DNA of 9,453 nucleotides from the NCBI GenBank assembly GCA_009781815.1, contig WQVB01000033.1, forward strand, positions 1-9,453, in the 5' to 3' direction. Below the pieces are notes generated by a model. The model had not been told where the DNA came from, searched no databases, and saw only the letters and a program-made list of their open reading frames with translations. This document shows, one piece after another, positions 1 to 6,193 of the stretch. Position numbers and translations under genes: made by a program. The DNA comes from Defluviitaleaceae bacterium. Its GTDB lineage: Bacteria > Bacillota > Clostridia > Lachnospirales > WRAX01. The stretch's first letter is position 1; each line of letters begins with the position of its first letter.

Positions 1-4
1 ACTA

Positions 5-49
5 GGACTGCCCTTCTCCAATTAGATCCTGAGTCAAGCTCAGGATGAC
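5..49. repeat. Right part of a palindromic repeat unit (stem family A), cut by the window start
   Basis: A hairpin at 24-49 has stem arms ATCCTGAG and CTCAGGAT around the loop TCAAG, and ends in GAC. It is preceded by the module GGACTGCCCTTCTCCAATT, which recurs next to other family A hairpins (2651-2670, 6471-6489, 9143-9161, and inverted at about 7724-7745). The matching left arm would lie upstream of the window. This is a non-coding dispersed repeat. Confidence 0.85.
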
Positions 50-91
50 GAGCAGGGAAGGAAGAGTCATTTATGTGCTACCATCAAATGG

Positions 92-261
92 GAGTGGATA
101 AATAGCCTCCGCCTCGTCATTGCGGATCCTTGGTTGAGCCATGCTTTTGGGTGAAACTTGATCCGCAATCTCCCTATTTAAAATCGCTAATCTTTAGGCG
201 ATAAGCATATTGAGATTGCGGATCAAGTCCGCAATGACGTTAGGTGTTGGGTTGGCCACTC
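92..261. repeat. MITE-like palindromic element with B-type hairpin arms and GAGTGGA/CCACTC ends
   Basis: The ends are inverted: GAGTGGA at 92-98 and GCCACTC at 255-261. Inside are two B-type hairpin arms. The left arm (116-170) reads GTCATTGCGGA, then a 30-nt insert (127-156), then CTTGATCCGCAAT. The right arm (214-238) is the plain form with stem ATTGCGGA/TCCGCAAT. The right flank (GAC-RTTAGGTGT-GG) matches the end of the element at 6194-6324, so the two are the same family. No ORF of note. The right end lies about 20 bp upstream of the -35 box of the riboswitch promoter. Confidence 0.8.
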
Positions 262-279
262 TTATTTTTAAAAAAGGTG

Positions 280-308
280 TTGCATTATTTCAAACAATGT
301 GCTATAAT
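280..308 (+). promoter_or_regulatory. Sigma-A promoter of the metal-exporter leader
   Basis: The -35 box is TTGCAT (280-285) and the -10 box is a perfect TATAAT (303-308), with a 17-bp spacer. A TG at 300-301 adds an extended -10 element. The expected start is near A315, immediately before the riboswitch aptamer. Confidence 0.85.
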
Positions 309-314
309 AAACCC

Positions 315-404
315 ATGATCAGACGGTAAGGCAACAAAACCTTACGCAGTCGGGCTCTTGATAGAGCAGCAGAAATTGTTTTTTATAGACAGTCTGCGGG
401 ACAT
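315..404 (+). promoter_or_regulatory. NiCo (czcD-type) riboswitch aptamer
   Basis: The leader folds as the NiCo four-way-junction motif. P2 is GTAAGG/CCTTAC (326-331/340-345). It is followed by the conserved junction GCAGTCGGGC (346-355). P3 is GCTCT/AGAGC (354-358/363-367). P4 is GCAGA/TCTGC (369-373/393-397), extended by TTGT/ACAG (376-379/389-392). The conserved 3' strand GCGGGACA follows (396-403). From memory, the junction segments match the structurally characterised NiCo aptamer almost base for base (GCAGCCGGGC, CAACAGA, TCTGTGGGACA). The 5' strand before P2 is a looser match. The family senses Co2+ and Ni2+, and Fe2+ has also been proposed. The 3' strand is shared with the terminator at 388-423, so metal binding should prevent termination and turn the exporter on. 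Confidence 0.88.
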
Positions 405-423
405 TCCCGCTGGCTGTCTTTTT
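388..423 (+). terminator. Riboswitch-controlled intrinsic terminator
   Basis: The arms GACAGTCTGCGGG (388-400) and CCCGCTGGCTGTC (406-418) pair around loop ACATT, with one mismatch and one G-U, and are followed by TTTTT (419-423). The 5' arm contains the 3' half of aptamer helix P4 and the conserved GGGACA strand, so aptamer and terminator are mutually exclusive. Confidence 0.88.
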
Positions 424-457
424 GCATTTTTACCAAAAACTTATAGGAGGGATAGGA

Positions 458-2341
458 ATGATAAGAGTGATAGGAAAACTAAGAAACAACTATGAGCTTG
501 TGTTGGCGTTACTTTGCGGGGCGTTGATACTTGCTGCTTGGCTTTTGCAAAGGTTTGATGTGCTTAGCAGCGGCATTGTGCTGTATGTGCTTGCATATAT
601 AGCAGGAGGGGCTGTAAAGGCTAAAGACGGCTTTTTAGAGGCCATAAAAGAGCGGGATTTAAACGTCGACATCCTAATGATGTTGGCGGCTATAGGTGCT
701 GCTGTTATAGGGTATTGGGGCGAGGGCGCTATGCTTATCTTTATTTTCTCTTTAGCGGGGGCTATGGAGACATACACCTTTAATAAATCTCACAAAGAAA
801 TATCAGCCCTTATGGATTTGCAACCAGAAAATGCTACAAGGCTGGTTGATGGTAAGGAAGAAGAGGTGGCGGTTAAAGGTTTAGCTGTAGGCGATATTAT
901 ATTGGTAAAGCCTGGCGAGCGAATACCAGCTGATGGCACAATACACCTTGGCAGCACAAATATTGACGAGGCAGCTATTACAGGCGAGAGTGTGCCTGTT
1001 GAAAAGGGCATAGGTTGTGATGTTTATGCCTCTACCGTTAATATGCGAGGGTCTATTCAAGTAACTATCACCAAGCCTGCGGATGAAACCCTTTTTAGCC
1101 GCATTATAAAGCTGGTTCAAAATGCACAAAGCGAAAAAAGCCCCTCACAGCTGTTTATCGAGAAGTTTGAAGGGCCCTACGCTAAAATTGTTATCGCCAT
1201 CTCTACTTTAGTAATCATCTTAGGTTATTTTGTGTTTAATATGGAGCTGGCTGATGCTGTTTACCGTGGCCTTGTGCTTTTGGTTGTTGCCTCCCCTTGT
1301 GCTTTGGCGGCGGCCATTACCCCTGCTACTTTATCCGCCATATCAAATGGTGCAAAAAGCGGCATATTGTTTAAAGGTGGCGTGCAGCTAGAAAGGCTTG
1401 CTGCCCTTAAAGTTGTAGGCTTTGACAAGACGGGCACCCTAACACGTGGCAAGCCGATTGTAACAGATATACATACAAAAGAGGGCATGAGCGTTGAAGA
1501 AATGATGGAGATAACTGCCTCTATCGAGAGCCACTCTACCCACCCCTTAGCAGATGCTATAATCAACCATGCTAAGAGGAGCTTTGGCACAATAATTTCA
1601 GAGCCATCTATGATAGAAAATGTGGTGGGCTTTGGCGTTATTGGGGAATATCAAGGCAAAACCTATAAAATAGGTAAGGCGGAGCTTTTAGGGGAGGGTG
1701 CTTGCGATTTTAAGGTTGGCATAGCCGTGGAGTTGCAAAAAGAGGGCAAAACCATTGTTTATGTGGGTGATGATGAGGGCGTTGTTGGCTTGATTGCCCT
1801 AAAAGACACCATAAGGCCCGAGGCTGTGGAGGCTTTGGTTGCTCTAAAAGAAATGGGCATAGAGGCCGCTATGATAACGGGTGATAATGAAGAGACGGCA
1901 AAAAGCATAGCTAGCGAGGCGGGGCTTGCGAATTATTACGCATCTTGCCTGCCTGAGGCTAAAGTGGAGATTGTAAAGGAGCTTAAAGAAAAGTTTGGCA
2001 CAGTTGCCATGGTGGGAGACGGCATTAACGACGCGCCAGCCCTTGCAACTGCTGATATAGGCATAGCTATGGGTGAGGGGACGGATGTGGCACTAGAGAC
2101 GGCGGATGTGGTGCTGATGAAAAATAACCTAAGCTCCCTATCAAAGGCTGTTGACCTTTCAAGACGATTAAAAACCATCACCAAGCAAAATATCATCTTT
2201 GCAATAGGCATTATGGTGGCTTTTGCCGTGGCAAACTTTGCAACAGGCGTGCCTATACCCGTGGCAGTTGTGGCACATGAGGGAAGCACCATTTTGGTTA
2301 TTTTGAATGGTTTGAGGCTTTTGAAGAATAAGAAGGTGTAA
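458..2341 (+). CDS. P1B-4-type heavy-metal-transporting ATPase (Co/Ni or Fe exporter)
   Basis: This 627-residue ATP-driven metal exporter of the cytoplasmic membrane has all P-type ATPase signatures: TGES (175-178), phosphorylation site DKTGT (Asp323), the SHSTHP segment with HP at 362-363, MITGDN, and GDGIND (520-525). The metal-site motif is SPC (279-281) rather than CPC, and the last helix carries HEGST (607-611). That pair defines the P1B-4 class, whose known members (CoaT, CtpD, PfeT) export Co2+, Ni2+ or Fe2+. About eight hydrophobic segments are visible. There is no N-terminal CxxC metal-binding domain, as is common in this class. ATG458 has AGGAGG seven bases upstream; an in-frame TTG at 422 lies in the terminator tail and is rejected. 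The NiCo riboswitch upstream independently supports Co/Ni or Fe as substrate. No clear intrinsic terminator follows. Confidence 0.93.
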   Translation: MIRVIGKLRNNYELVLALLCGALILAAWLLQRFDVLSSGIVLYVLAYIAGGAVKAKDGFLEAIKERDLNVDILMMLAAIGAAVIGYWGEGAMLIFIFSLAGAMETYTFNKSHKEISALMDLQPENATRLVDGKEEEVAVKGLAVGDIILVKPGERIPADGTIHLGSTNIDEAAITGESVPVEKGIGCDVYASTVNMRGSIQVTITKPADETLFSRIIKLVQNAQSEKSPSQLFIEKFEGPYAKIVIAISTLVIILGYFVFNMELADAVYRGLVLLVVASPCALAAAITPATLSAISNGAKSGILFKGGVQLERLAALKVVGFDKTGTLTRGKPIVTDIHTKEGMSVEEMMEITASIESHSTHPLADAIINHAKRSFGTIISEPSMIENVVGFGVIGEYQGKTYKIGKAELLGEGACDFKVGIAVELQKEGKTIVYVGDDEGVVGLIALKDTIRPEAVEALVALKEMGIEAAMITGDNEETAKSIASEAGLANYYASCLPEAKVEIVKELKEKFGTVAMVGDGINDAPALATADIGIAMGEGTDVALETADVVLMKNNLSSLSKAVDLSRRLKTITKQNIIFAIGIMVAFAVANFATGVPIPVAVVAHEGSTILVILNGLRLLKNKKV

Positions 2342-2378
2342 GGGCAAATTCTGCCTATCGCTATCATCCCGCCCTACC

Positions 2379-2395
2379 GTCATCCTGAGCTTACG
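2379..2395. repeat. Truncated half of a family A hairpin
   Basis: GTCATCCTGAGCTT is the left stem and part of the loop of family A, but it then continues into ACGTCATTTCATT instead of the second stem arm. A diverged parallel is at 8862-8888 (GTCATCCCAAGCTCACG, then CCATTCCAAT), so the same broken form exists twice. It abuts the element at 2406-2517. Confidence 0.55.
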
Positions 2396-2405
2396 TCATT
2401 TCATT

Positions 2406-2517
2406 GTCATTGCGGGCTTGACCCGCAATCCCCTGCCTTCCTGGAGGGTTCGGTTGTGATACAACCAATAGTCGAAGTAGTATTATGAGGCAGGGGATTG
2501 GGGGCCAAGCCCGCAAT
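2406..2517. repeat. Palindromic element with B'-type arms (stem TGCGGG/CCCGCA)
   Basis: The left arm 2406-2430 is a hairpin with stem ATTGCGGG/CCCGCAAT and loop CTTGA, followed by CCCCTGCC. The right arm (2488-2517) is its diverged inverted copy, containing GGCAGGGGATT and a CCAAG loop. A small hairpin GGTTGT-GAT-ACAACC lies in the core (2452-2466). It is followed by AATAGACTTGTTGCGAAATTATT-like sequence (2516-2538 region), a flanking module seen again at 7632-7652 and, inverted, at 7809-7829. It is the first strong hairpin after the ATPase gene, but it has no T-tract. Confidence 0.75.
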
Positions 2518-2568
2518 AGACTTGTTGCGAAATTATTATTATATATAGCCATACCATTTTCCTAGAAC

Positions 2569-2726
2569 GTCATCCTGAGCTTGACTCAGGATCTATGCCT
2601 TGGTTGAACCTTGGTTTTTATGTGAAACTGGGCTAATGCATACCCAACTAAGGACTGCCCTTCTCCAATTAGATCCTGAGTCAAGTTTCGCCTGGAGGCA
2701 AGGCTCAACCAAGGGCTCAGGATGAC
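2569..2726. repeat. Palindromic element, family A, with nested CCTTGGTTGA modules
   Basis: The left hairpin 2569-2594 is GTCATCCTGAG, CTTGA, CTCAGGATCT. The right hairpin 2671-2726 is its inverted copy, interrupted by a 30-nt insert (2686-2715) at the loop. The core also holds a related 32-nt copy of that module (2598-2629) not found in the cores of the other family A elements. The flanks TCCTAG and CTAGGA extend the terminal symmetry. Together with the element at 2406-2517 it accounts for most of the 441-bp gap between the ATPase and hydrolase genes; 2727-2782 is AT-rich and carries the next ribosome binding site but no promoter I would defend. Confidence 0.82.
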
Positions 2727-2782
2727 AACCTAGGAGGGGGGTGATATAACAATATTAAATTATACATCAGGAGGAATTAACA

Positions 2783-3613
2783 ATGCAAAAAGGATGGAAT
2801 CAAATATTTATTAAAGACAAGTTGTTTGTAAATCACCATTTTTCAGGGAAAGATGCAATGAATATTATTGTAACCCATACGCCCATTTGCTCAGCGACGC
2901 TTTTGCAAAAAGCATTAGAACCTTTGACTAAGCATCATGTTAATATTTTTCATTTTGACTTTAGCGGAACGGGTCAAAGTAAAGGCAAGAAGTTTTCTGT
3001 GGATACGATTATATCGGATATGCACACGGTTATCGACTACATCTCTAAAAATTTTTCTGACAACATACACCTACTAGGCTACACAGGCATAGGCGGTATT
3101 TTTGCCCAATATGCAGCTCATGGAGGTATAGATAAGCGAATAAAAAGCTTTGCTCAATTTGCATGTGTAATTCATAAAGATGTTAGCTTTATAGGTAAGC
3201 CTATTTGGCTGCTAAAGGCAATGTATGGCATCGCAAAGTTGCTCCCCAATGCGAAGATAACTTTTGATGTGCCAAAGTTTGATGGCTATAATGCAGATAA
3301 AGATAACCAGTTTTATGAAGAGCTTGCCAAAAAAGCACCAAATGCCATGAAGACAAAGCTAAGCTTGTTGTCGGGGATGGTTGGAAGTGCTATTTTCAAT
3401 AATAGTGTGATGAAAAACCCTATAAAATGCCCAACTTTGGTGTTTAAAGTTATGCACGACAGATATTTTCCAGCTGAGTATTTTGAAAAATACTATAACA
3501 CCCTTGAGTGCGAGAAAAAGCTTGTGGAGATAAACGATGCTCATAATAGCTATTATTACAACGCAGAGCTGTTTTGTGAGCCTGCTTATGAATGGTTTGC
3601 TGGGCATCAATAA
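2783..3613 (+). CDS. Alpha/beta-hydrolase-fold protein with degenerate nucleophile elbow
   Basis: The 276-residue product has the layout of an S33/lysophospholipase-like alpha/beta hydrolase: a first strand with MNIIVTHTP, the segment DFSGTGQSKG (a version of the usual DxRGxGxSxG), then LLGYTGIGGIFAQYAA where the GxSxGG elbow should be, and a C-terminal CPTLVFKVMHDRYFP segment. Asp226 (in HDRYFP) and His254 (in NDAHNSYY) fit the acid and base of a catalytic triad. The serine is absent: the elbow is Gly99-Tyr-Thr-Gly-Ile-Gly-Gly105, with an apparent extra residue. The usual oxyanion HG is HTP. Either a threonine acts instead, or the protein is non-hydrolytic. No signal peptide, so cytoplasmic. 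ATG2783 follows AGGAGGA by seven bases. The substrate is unknown. It is probably co-transcribed with the SRPBCC gene 23 bp downstream. Confidence 0.75.
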   Translation: MQKGWNQIFIKDKLFVNHHFSGKDAMNIIVTHTPICSATLLQKALEPLTKHHVNIFHFDFSGTGQSKGKKFSVDTIISDMHTVIDYISKNFSDNIHLLGYTGIGGIFAQYAAHGGIDKRIKSFAQFACVIHKDVSFIGKPIWLLKAMYGIAKLLPNAKITFDVPKFDGYNADKDNQFYEELAKKAPNAMKTKLSLLSGMVGSAIFNNSVMKNPIKCPTLVFKVMHDRYFPAEYFEKYYNTLECEKKLVEINDAHNSYYYNAELFCEPAYEWFAGHQ

Positions 3614-3636
3614 AAATACAAATGAGGTGATATGCA

Positions 3637-4116
3637 ATGATTCGACATGTAGTTAAACTTATTGTACCAAATGCAAAGGCACATCAATTTTATGACTTTA
3701 TGATAAACCCCACCGACAAGACATATAGTGAATGGTGGCCTGGGGAGCATTTGCAGTTTCATATTGTTAAGCCTGGAGATGAGAATCACCTTGGTGATAT
3801 TGTTTTTGTTGATGAATATTTAGGAAAGAAGCGTCGGCTGACCTTTTATGGGGTTGTGGTTACGGCTGATTATCCAAACAAGATAGAGTGGCAGATGATG
3901 AAAGGCAAAGTGCGGCTGCCTGCGGTTTTAGAGCTTGGGCTTATAGACACCAATGAAGGCATTGCCCTAAAGCATGAATTACGTATAGGCTACAAGGGTA
4001 TAGGCAGGGCGCTTGACCCATTTATAAGGTTGTATTTTAATAAATCTTTTCAAAAAGCCCTTGAAGACCATTGTGAGGTTGAGTGGTTTAAGCTGGCGAA
4101 ATATCTCGGGTTGTAA
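3637..4116 (+). CDS. SRPBCC-fold (START/polyketide-cyclase-like) protein
   Basis: This 159-residue soluble protein has the typical order of the SRPBCC helix-grip fold. An opening strand (residues 1-9) is followed by a short helix with a conserved-looking WW (SEWWPGEH, about residues 31-38), a run of beta strands (about 50-115), and a long amphipathic C-terminal helix ending EWFKLAKYLGL that would close the hydrophobic pocket. Such proteins bind hydrophobic or lipid-like ligands; I see no catalytic motif. ATG3637 is preceded by GAGGTGA six bases upstream, and the gene starts 23 bp after the hydrolase stop, so the two probably form one unit acting on the same small molecule (inference). The terminator at 4122-4154 closes the unit. 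The family call rests on overall pattern, not on a diagnostic motif. Confidence 0.65.
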   Translation: MIRHVVKLIVPNAKAHQFYDFMINPTDKTYSEWWPGEHLQFHIVKPGDENHLGDIVFVDEYLGKKRRLTFYGVVVTADYPNKIEWQMMKGKVRLPAVLELGLIDTNEGIALKHELRIGYKGIGRALDPFIRLYFNKSFQKALEDHCEVEWFKLAKYLGL

Positions 4117-4121
4117 TCAAT

Positions 4122-4159
4122 AAAAAAGGGAAGGTGTTACGCCTCCCCTTTTTTATTTA
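4122..4159 (+). terminator. Intrinsic terminator after the hydrolase/SRPBCC unit
   Basis: The arm 4122-4135 (six A, GGG, then AAGGT) pairs with 4141-4154 (GCCTCCCC then six T) around loop GTTAC, with a single mismatch. The run of T on one side and A on the other makes it usable in both directions, but it sits directly after the 4116 stop. Confidence 0.88.
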
Positions 4160-4183
4160 CAAAATAAGGGGATTAAAAAAGTG

Positions 4184-4214
4184 TTGACTTTAACCTTAAG
4201 GTTAGGGTTATAAT
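4184..4214 (+). promoter_or_regulatory. MerR-type promoter and operator with 19-bp spacer
   Basis: The -35 box TTGACT (4184-4189) and -10 box TATAAT (4209-4214) are 19 bp apart, longer than the optimal 17 and diagnostic of MerR-family activated promoters. A perfect 14-bp palindrome TAACCTTAAGGTTA (4191-4204) sits in the spacer, where MerR dimers bind and twist the DNA. The regulator gene starts just downstream, so it is most likely autoregulated. A start near 4221 would give a leader of only about 13 nt that consists almost entirely of the AGGAGGTGA ribosome binding site. Confidence 0.9.
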
Positions 4215-4233
4215 ATGCCTAGGAGGTGAGGAC

Positions 4234-5013
4234 ATGGAAAAATGGCGTGCAATACCTGAGGGATATATGCGTATTGGGGAGGCGGCAAAAAAGGTAGGGG
4301 TTAAGGTTAATGTTCTTCGATATTACCATAAAGAAGGGTTGCTTACGCCGTCGGCAGAAAGTGAGGGAGGCTATCGACTTTATTCTGACAAAGACATAGC
4401 TAAACTTTTACAAATTTTAATGATGAAGCAACTTGGGTTTTCTCTTGATGAAATAAAGGGGTGGCTTGATCAGTTTAACACACCAAAAGACGTTATGAAA
4501 ATGCTTGCAGAGCAATCCTCCCGAGTACATAAAAAAATTGAGATGCTATCAGAATCACTTAATGTAATGGAGATGTTGAATGCAGAAGTCGCACAAATGG
4601 AAGTGGTGAATTTTAAGAAATATGCAGATATTCTTTTGAATTTGTATATTAAAAATGAACGATATTGGATGATTAAACACTTTGATGATGAGGCATTGGA
4701 GCTGTTTGGGGAGCGAATAGGGCATGAGAAAGTCGCTTTAATGACTGCCAGCCTTAACGATTTATTAAAGGAAGCAATCATGCTTGTGAAAGAAAGATTG
4801 TCGCCTGAAAGTGAAAAAGGACAACAATATGCCGCAAAATTTTGGGAGACGCTTATGGAGTTTTCGGGTGGCGACCCAGAAATGATGTTTAAGCTAAATG
4901 AGCAAATCGAAAAGGCGAGCAGCCATAACAAAGAGTTTGAGGACGAACGAAAGTTGGCACGTAAATTTATACAACAAGCATTGGAGGTTTATTGTGAAAA
5001 ATTCAAAATTTAA
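4234..5013 (+). CDS. MerR-family transcriptional regulator (TipA-like architecture)
   Basis: A 259-residue regulator. The N-terminal winged helix-turn-helix is clear: RIGEAAKKVGVKVNVLRYY (about 13-31), then GYRLYSDKDI, and KQLGFSLDEIK. A predicted dimerisation coiled coil follows (about 83-120). The C-terminal half (about 125-259) is helical and resembles the ligand-binding part of TipA/Mta-type regulators, which recognise drugs or other organic molecules. The only cysteine is residue 254, near the C terminus, and there is no metal-binding loop, which argues against a metal sensor of the MerR/CueR/ZntR kind. ATG4234 is chosen over M12 because AGGAGGTGA (4221-4229) is correctly spaced from it. 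It should act on its own 19-bp-spacer promoter and so control the overlapping membrane gene. The ligand is unknown. Confidence 0.9.
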   Translation: MEKWRAIPEGYMRIGEAAKKVGVKVNVLRYYHKEGLLTPSAESEGGYRLYSDKDIAKLLQILMMKQLGFSLDEIKGWLDQFNTPKDVMKMLAEQSSRVHKKIEMLSESLNVMEMLNAEVAQMEVVNFKKYADILLNLYIKNERYWMIKHFDDEALELFGERIGHEKVALMTASLNDLLKEAIMLVKERLSPESEKGQQYAAKFWETLMEFSGGDPEMMFKLNEQIEKASSHNKEFEDERKLARKFIQQALEVYCEKFKI

Positions 5014-5443
5014 GTTGATTTCTTTTGTGATGGTGGCACATGTAGCTACTTATTTTCTTTGTGGGTTTATTTTCATGCACCTACTTGGTTATGATGATTA
5101 CTCTTTAGAGTTATTAGGGTTTAGACCTTTAGACGAAATAAACAGTGCAGTACTTGTGCTTGGGCAAGTAGTCAGAGGCATCTTGAAGGGATTTGTTGTT
5201 TGGTGGATTAAAGATAGTATTTTGGGCAAAAAGTTAGCGTGGCTTAAACTTTGGGCTATTCTCGTGATACTTGGCGTTGTAAGCACATACGGGCCTGTTC
5301 CAGGCTCTATTGAAGGGTTTATCTACCTTGCACCTGTTGATATGCCCGTCAACATGGTGTTGAGTATTTTTGAAGTATTGTTGCAGCCGCTATTGTTTAG
5401 CATAATAGTAGCTTACCAAAGAAAGAAAAAGCGGGACGTATAG
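4994..5443 (+). CDS. Small four-helix membrane protein, coupled to the MerR regulator
   Basis: I do not recognise this family. With GTG4994 as start the product has 149 residues and about four membrane segments (roughly 8-31, 51-72, 82-99 and 120-141), with a short basic tail QRKKKRD that should face the cytoplasm. A loop with YGPVPGSIEGF lies between segments 3 and 4. The start is chosen because TTGGAGG (4981-4987) lies six bases upstream and because the hydrophobic protein begins there; the reading frame is open further upstream only inside the regulator gene. It overlaps the last 20 bp of the MerR gene, so translation is likely coupled and the two form one operon. By context it could be a transport or stress protein induced by the MerR ligand (inference). 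Confidence 0.75.
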   Translation: MKNSKFKLISFVMVAHVATYFLCGFIFMHLLGYDDYSLELLGFRPLDEINSAVLVLGQVVRGILKGFVVWWIKDSILGKKLAWLKLWAILVILGVVSTYGPVPGSIEGFIYLAPVDMPVNMVLSIFEVLLQPLLFSIIVAYQRKKKRDV

Positions 5444-5481
5444 CAAAAGAGGCAACCAAGTTTAGGTTGCCTCTTTTGCTA
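5441..5481. terminator. Bidirectional terminator containing both convergent stop codons
   Basis: A perfect 17-bp inverted repeat, TAGCAAAAGAGGCAACC (5441-5457) and its complement (5465-5481), encloses a 7-nt loop. The outermost TAG on each strand is the stop codon of the gene entering from that side: the membrane protein on plus, the YtaF-like gene on minus. The stem carries CTCTTTTGCTA on its 3' side for each transcript rather than a long terminal T-run. Confidence 0.85.
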
Positions 5482-6111
5482 CACAAATGCCAACACTATC
5501 AATATAACGCCGCCAAGCCATGAAAGGTTGATGGGCACTTTTTGGGCGATTTTTTTGCCTACAAAGCAGCCCAGCAGCACCGCCGCCACGTCGATGATGA
5601 GGGAGAAGCCGATTATTTGTATGGGGTTAACCTCTATTAGCCCTGCACCAAAGCCTAGTGCAAAGGCGTCTAAAGCCACGGCGATGGCCACCGCTAGCGA
5701 CTCTTTTGGAGACAAAACCCTTGATTTGTCTAAATCTGCCTTTTCAGGGTCTGCATATACATCAAGTACAAACTTTAAGCTAAAGGCAGAAAACTGCACC
5801 TTTTTTGATGCCCTGCCTTTTTTGCGTATATATCTTTTTATAAGGCTGTCAAAAATTTTGATAATGCCAAGGGTAAAAAGGATGATGAAAGCTAGCACAT
5901 CTGCCGCACCCTCTGGCATAAAAGGCAGCAAAAAAGCCCCAAAATAAATAGAAAGCCCCAATATGACACTACCAACAATTGTGATTATCATTATAGATTT
6001 AAAGGGTATTTTTATGCGGCTTGTGCCATAGGCAAAGCTAACGGCAAAAATATCTATAGATAAAATAAGGGCTAAAACCAACGCCCCCCATGATATATTA
6101 ATGTTGACCAC
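5479..6111 (-). CDS. MntP/YtaF-family membrane protein
   Basis: About 210 residues, with the two-fold internal repeat of the MntP/YtaF family. Three N-terminal membrane segments include LSIDIFAVSFAYG with Asp20. A long charged linker follows (about 87-133). Three C-terminal segments include the repeated motif ALDAFALGFGAGL with Asp148, and Asp174. Family members are MntP, a Mn2+ exporter, and YtaF, a sporulation-associated protein of Bacillota. The length and long middle linker fit YtaF better than the shorter MntP. The start is uncertain: GTG at 6111 is the longest possible, but GGGGAG (6116-6111) overlaps it, and the same ribosome binding site is eight bases from an in-frame ATT (6102-6100). 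The gene converges on the MerR operon and shares its terminator. Confidence 0.85.
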   Translation of the reverse strand: MVNINISWGALVLALILSIDIFAVSFAYGTSRIKIPFKSIMIITIVGSVILGLSIYFGAFLLPFMPEGAADVLAFIILFTLGIIKIFDSLIKRYIRKKGRASKKVQFSAFSLKFVLDVYADPEKADLDKSRVLSPKESLAVAIAVALDAFALGFGAGLIEVNPIQIIGFSLIIDVAAVLLGCFVGKKIAQKVPINLSWLGGVILIVLAFV

Positions 6112-6120
6112 TCCCCAAGA

Positions 6121-6180
6121 TAGGATTAGTATATCCTATGCAAAGGGCATATCCATGATACTTTGTTTGAGGGGGATATG
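6121..6180. promoter_or_regulatory. Dyad symmetries upstream of the YtaF-like gene, possible operator region
   Basis: TAGGAT-TAGTAT-ATCCTA (6121-6138) is an inverted repeat ten bases before the GTG start. A second pair, CATATCC (6148-6154) and GGATATG (6174-6180), lies just upstream of that. TTGCAT on the minus strand (about 6143-6138) is a candidate -35 box but I see no convincing -10 at the right spacing. This may be an operator or another decayed repeat. Confidence 0.3.
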
Positions 6181-6193
6181 TTGTAAAAAACGT

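Noticed and set aside
315..404. yybP-ykoY (Mn) or other metal riboswitch upstream of the ATPase
   Set aside because: The GCAGTCGGGC junction, P3/P4 layout and GCGGGACA strand fit the NiCo motif; the yybP-ykoY loop signatures are absent.
422..457. N-terminal extension of the ATPase from TTG422
   Set aside because: The TTG lies in the T-tract of the riboswitch terminator; ATG458 has a well-spaced AGGAGG.
2342..2373. Intrinsic terminator immediately after the ATPase
   Set aside because: GGCA/TGCC at 2343-2355 gives only a 4-bp stem with no T-run; too weak to call.
4898..4993. Upstream extension of the small membrane protein inside the MerR gene
   Set aside because: The extension is hydrophilic, out of frame with a real gene and lacks a ribosome binding site; GTG4994 has TTGGAGG six bases upstream and starts a typical membrane protein.
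5528..5947. 139-codon plus-strand reading frame
   Set aside because: It is a shadow of the minus-strand YtaF-like gene; its composition lacks any recognisable domain and it has no credible ribosome binding site.
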